DNA of 64,000 nt from Branchiostoma floridae. Its lineage: Eukaryota > Chordata > Leptocardii > Amphioxiformes > Branchiostomatidae. The stretch covers positions 8,504,157 through 8,568,156 of the forward strand of contig NC_049983.1 in the NCBI RefSeq assembly GCF_000003815.2, read 5' to 3'. Below, in pieces: positions 63,226-64,000 of the stretch; position 1 is the first letter of the stretch, and each line of letters opens with the position of its first letter. The notes beneath the pieces are model-generated. The model did no database searches. It was given only the letters and a program-made list of their open reading frames with translations, and was not told the origin of the DNA. The position numbers and the translations under genes are program-made.

Positions 63226-64000
63226 GTGAGTAGACTTGTTTCATTCTTCATGCTATTCTGTACATTGTTGTCACATGTATAATGCAAAGTGTCTGTAGAT
63301 TTTCCGTAAATAGTTTCATCAGGTTGGTAGATCAATTGAACAAAGTCTTTTTCGTTACACAGCCTTCTTTTTAATTCTTCCGTAAACATTTTAAAGGTGA
63401 CAGATAGCCGTCAAAACGTTTACAGAAGAATTAAAAGAAGAATGTGTAACTAAGAAGACTTTGTTTAATTAGTATAGATTTTTTCTCAGAAATGTCCTGA
63501 AAATGTATCTGCAGCATGCCCCCATCTTCTAACATCTCTTAAAAGTTATAAACATGGCAAAGTCCTGACATGATTTCACTAATCCCTACTTTATTAGCTA
63601 TTTACCAATGCATATACAGGGCTCGAAATACCACCTGCAAATGCAGGTTAGTGCAGGTAAAATTGGAGCTGTGCAGGTATTTCTGGTGTCTACCTGCACA
63701 TAACCTGCACTGGTTTATGTACTGGATTTTATACATAAATGTCATATGATGTAGGTGTATGTGGATTGCTATTAGCTGCATTGATTGTTACAACCAATAA
63801 AGTATAAAAGAAAAAATAGCAATGGCTCCTGAACAATTTGAGCATAATCCATACTTCCTACATTCAGAGTGGTGCAGGTAAAATTTGTCTAGTGCAGGTA
63901 ATTTCCAGCATTACCTGCACTGGTGCAGGTATGCAGAAAAAAGTATTTCGATCCCTGATATAGATAACGCTATACAAGTACATTGTATTTTGGTAATCAT
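63226..64000 (+). other. SEC13 intron 6 (runs off the window)
   Basis: Contains a palindrome at 63345-63471 and a segment from about 63625 to 63960 rich in 'ctgcaggta'/'acctgcac' words, in part inverted ('tacctgcactggtgcaggta'). No exon encoding the next blade is visible. Confidence 0.6.
63345..63471. mobile_element. foldback element in SEC13 intron 6
   Basis: Arms of about 49 bp: 'aacaaagtctttttcgttac', 'cttctttttaattcttccgt' against 'acagaagaattaaaagaaga', 'aactaagaagactttgttt'. Loop of about 30 bp. Single copy in the window, termini not shared with families A-I. Confidence 0.83.

Overview
The window looks like nuclear DNA of a cephalochordate (amphioxus, Branchiostoma type). The genes are intron-containing and of chordate or metazoan type. 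The space between and inside them is packed with short palindromic (MITE-like) elements, tRNA-headed SINEs and non-LTR retrotransposon pieces. The species assignment is inference from this texture and from the proteins; no database search was run.

Layout: about 1-32.5 kb holds no host gene that I can support. It contains one non-LTR retrotransposon on the minus strand (about 7.0-10.5 kb) with an intact 951-residue endonuclease/reverse transcriptase ORF behind a 5'-truncated ORF1. It also has many foldback element families, SINEs, a 2.3 kb composite satellite (18.3-20.7 kb) and a 33-bp satellite (21.04-21.37 kb). From 32.99 to 50.50 kb on the plus strand lies a three-exon GPR37/GPR37L1-type orphan peptide GPCR with a long glycosylated ectodomain and a cysteine-rich tail. 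Its 15.2 kb first intron holds two dead LINE fragments, a duplicated block interrupted by a 1.1 kb repeat, several MITEs and an RFX X-box-like motif. From 54.40 to 60.03 kb on the minus strand is a PLP fold-type II enzyme of the threonine dehydratase / serine racemase family in six coding exon positions. One position is filled by two alternative exons, and an adjacent exon end is copied five more times in a tandem array with telomere-like TTAGGG spacers. Head to head with it, from 61.02 kb to past the window edge on the plus strand, is SEC13, with six coding exons in view.

How the pieces relate: the three host genes have unrelated functions (neural peptide or prosaposin-type receptor, amino-acid ammonia-lyase, COPII/nuclear pore coat protein). 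SEC13 and the PLP enzyme start within about 1 kb of each other and may share a promoter region. The points most worth a second look are: the mutually exclusive exon pair in the PLP enzyme, where joint inclusion would break the frame; its exon-end plus TTAGGG tandem array; foldback families that share only a short terminus while their long arms differ from copy to copy; an in-window filled/empty site pair that defines a Helitron-like non-autonomous repeat; and several element-in-element insertions.
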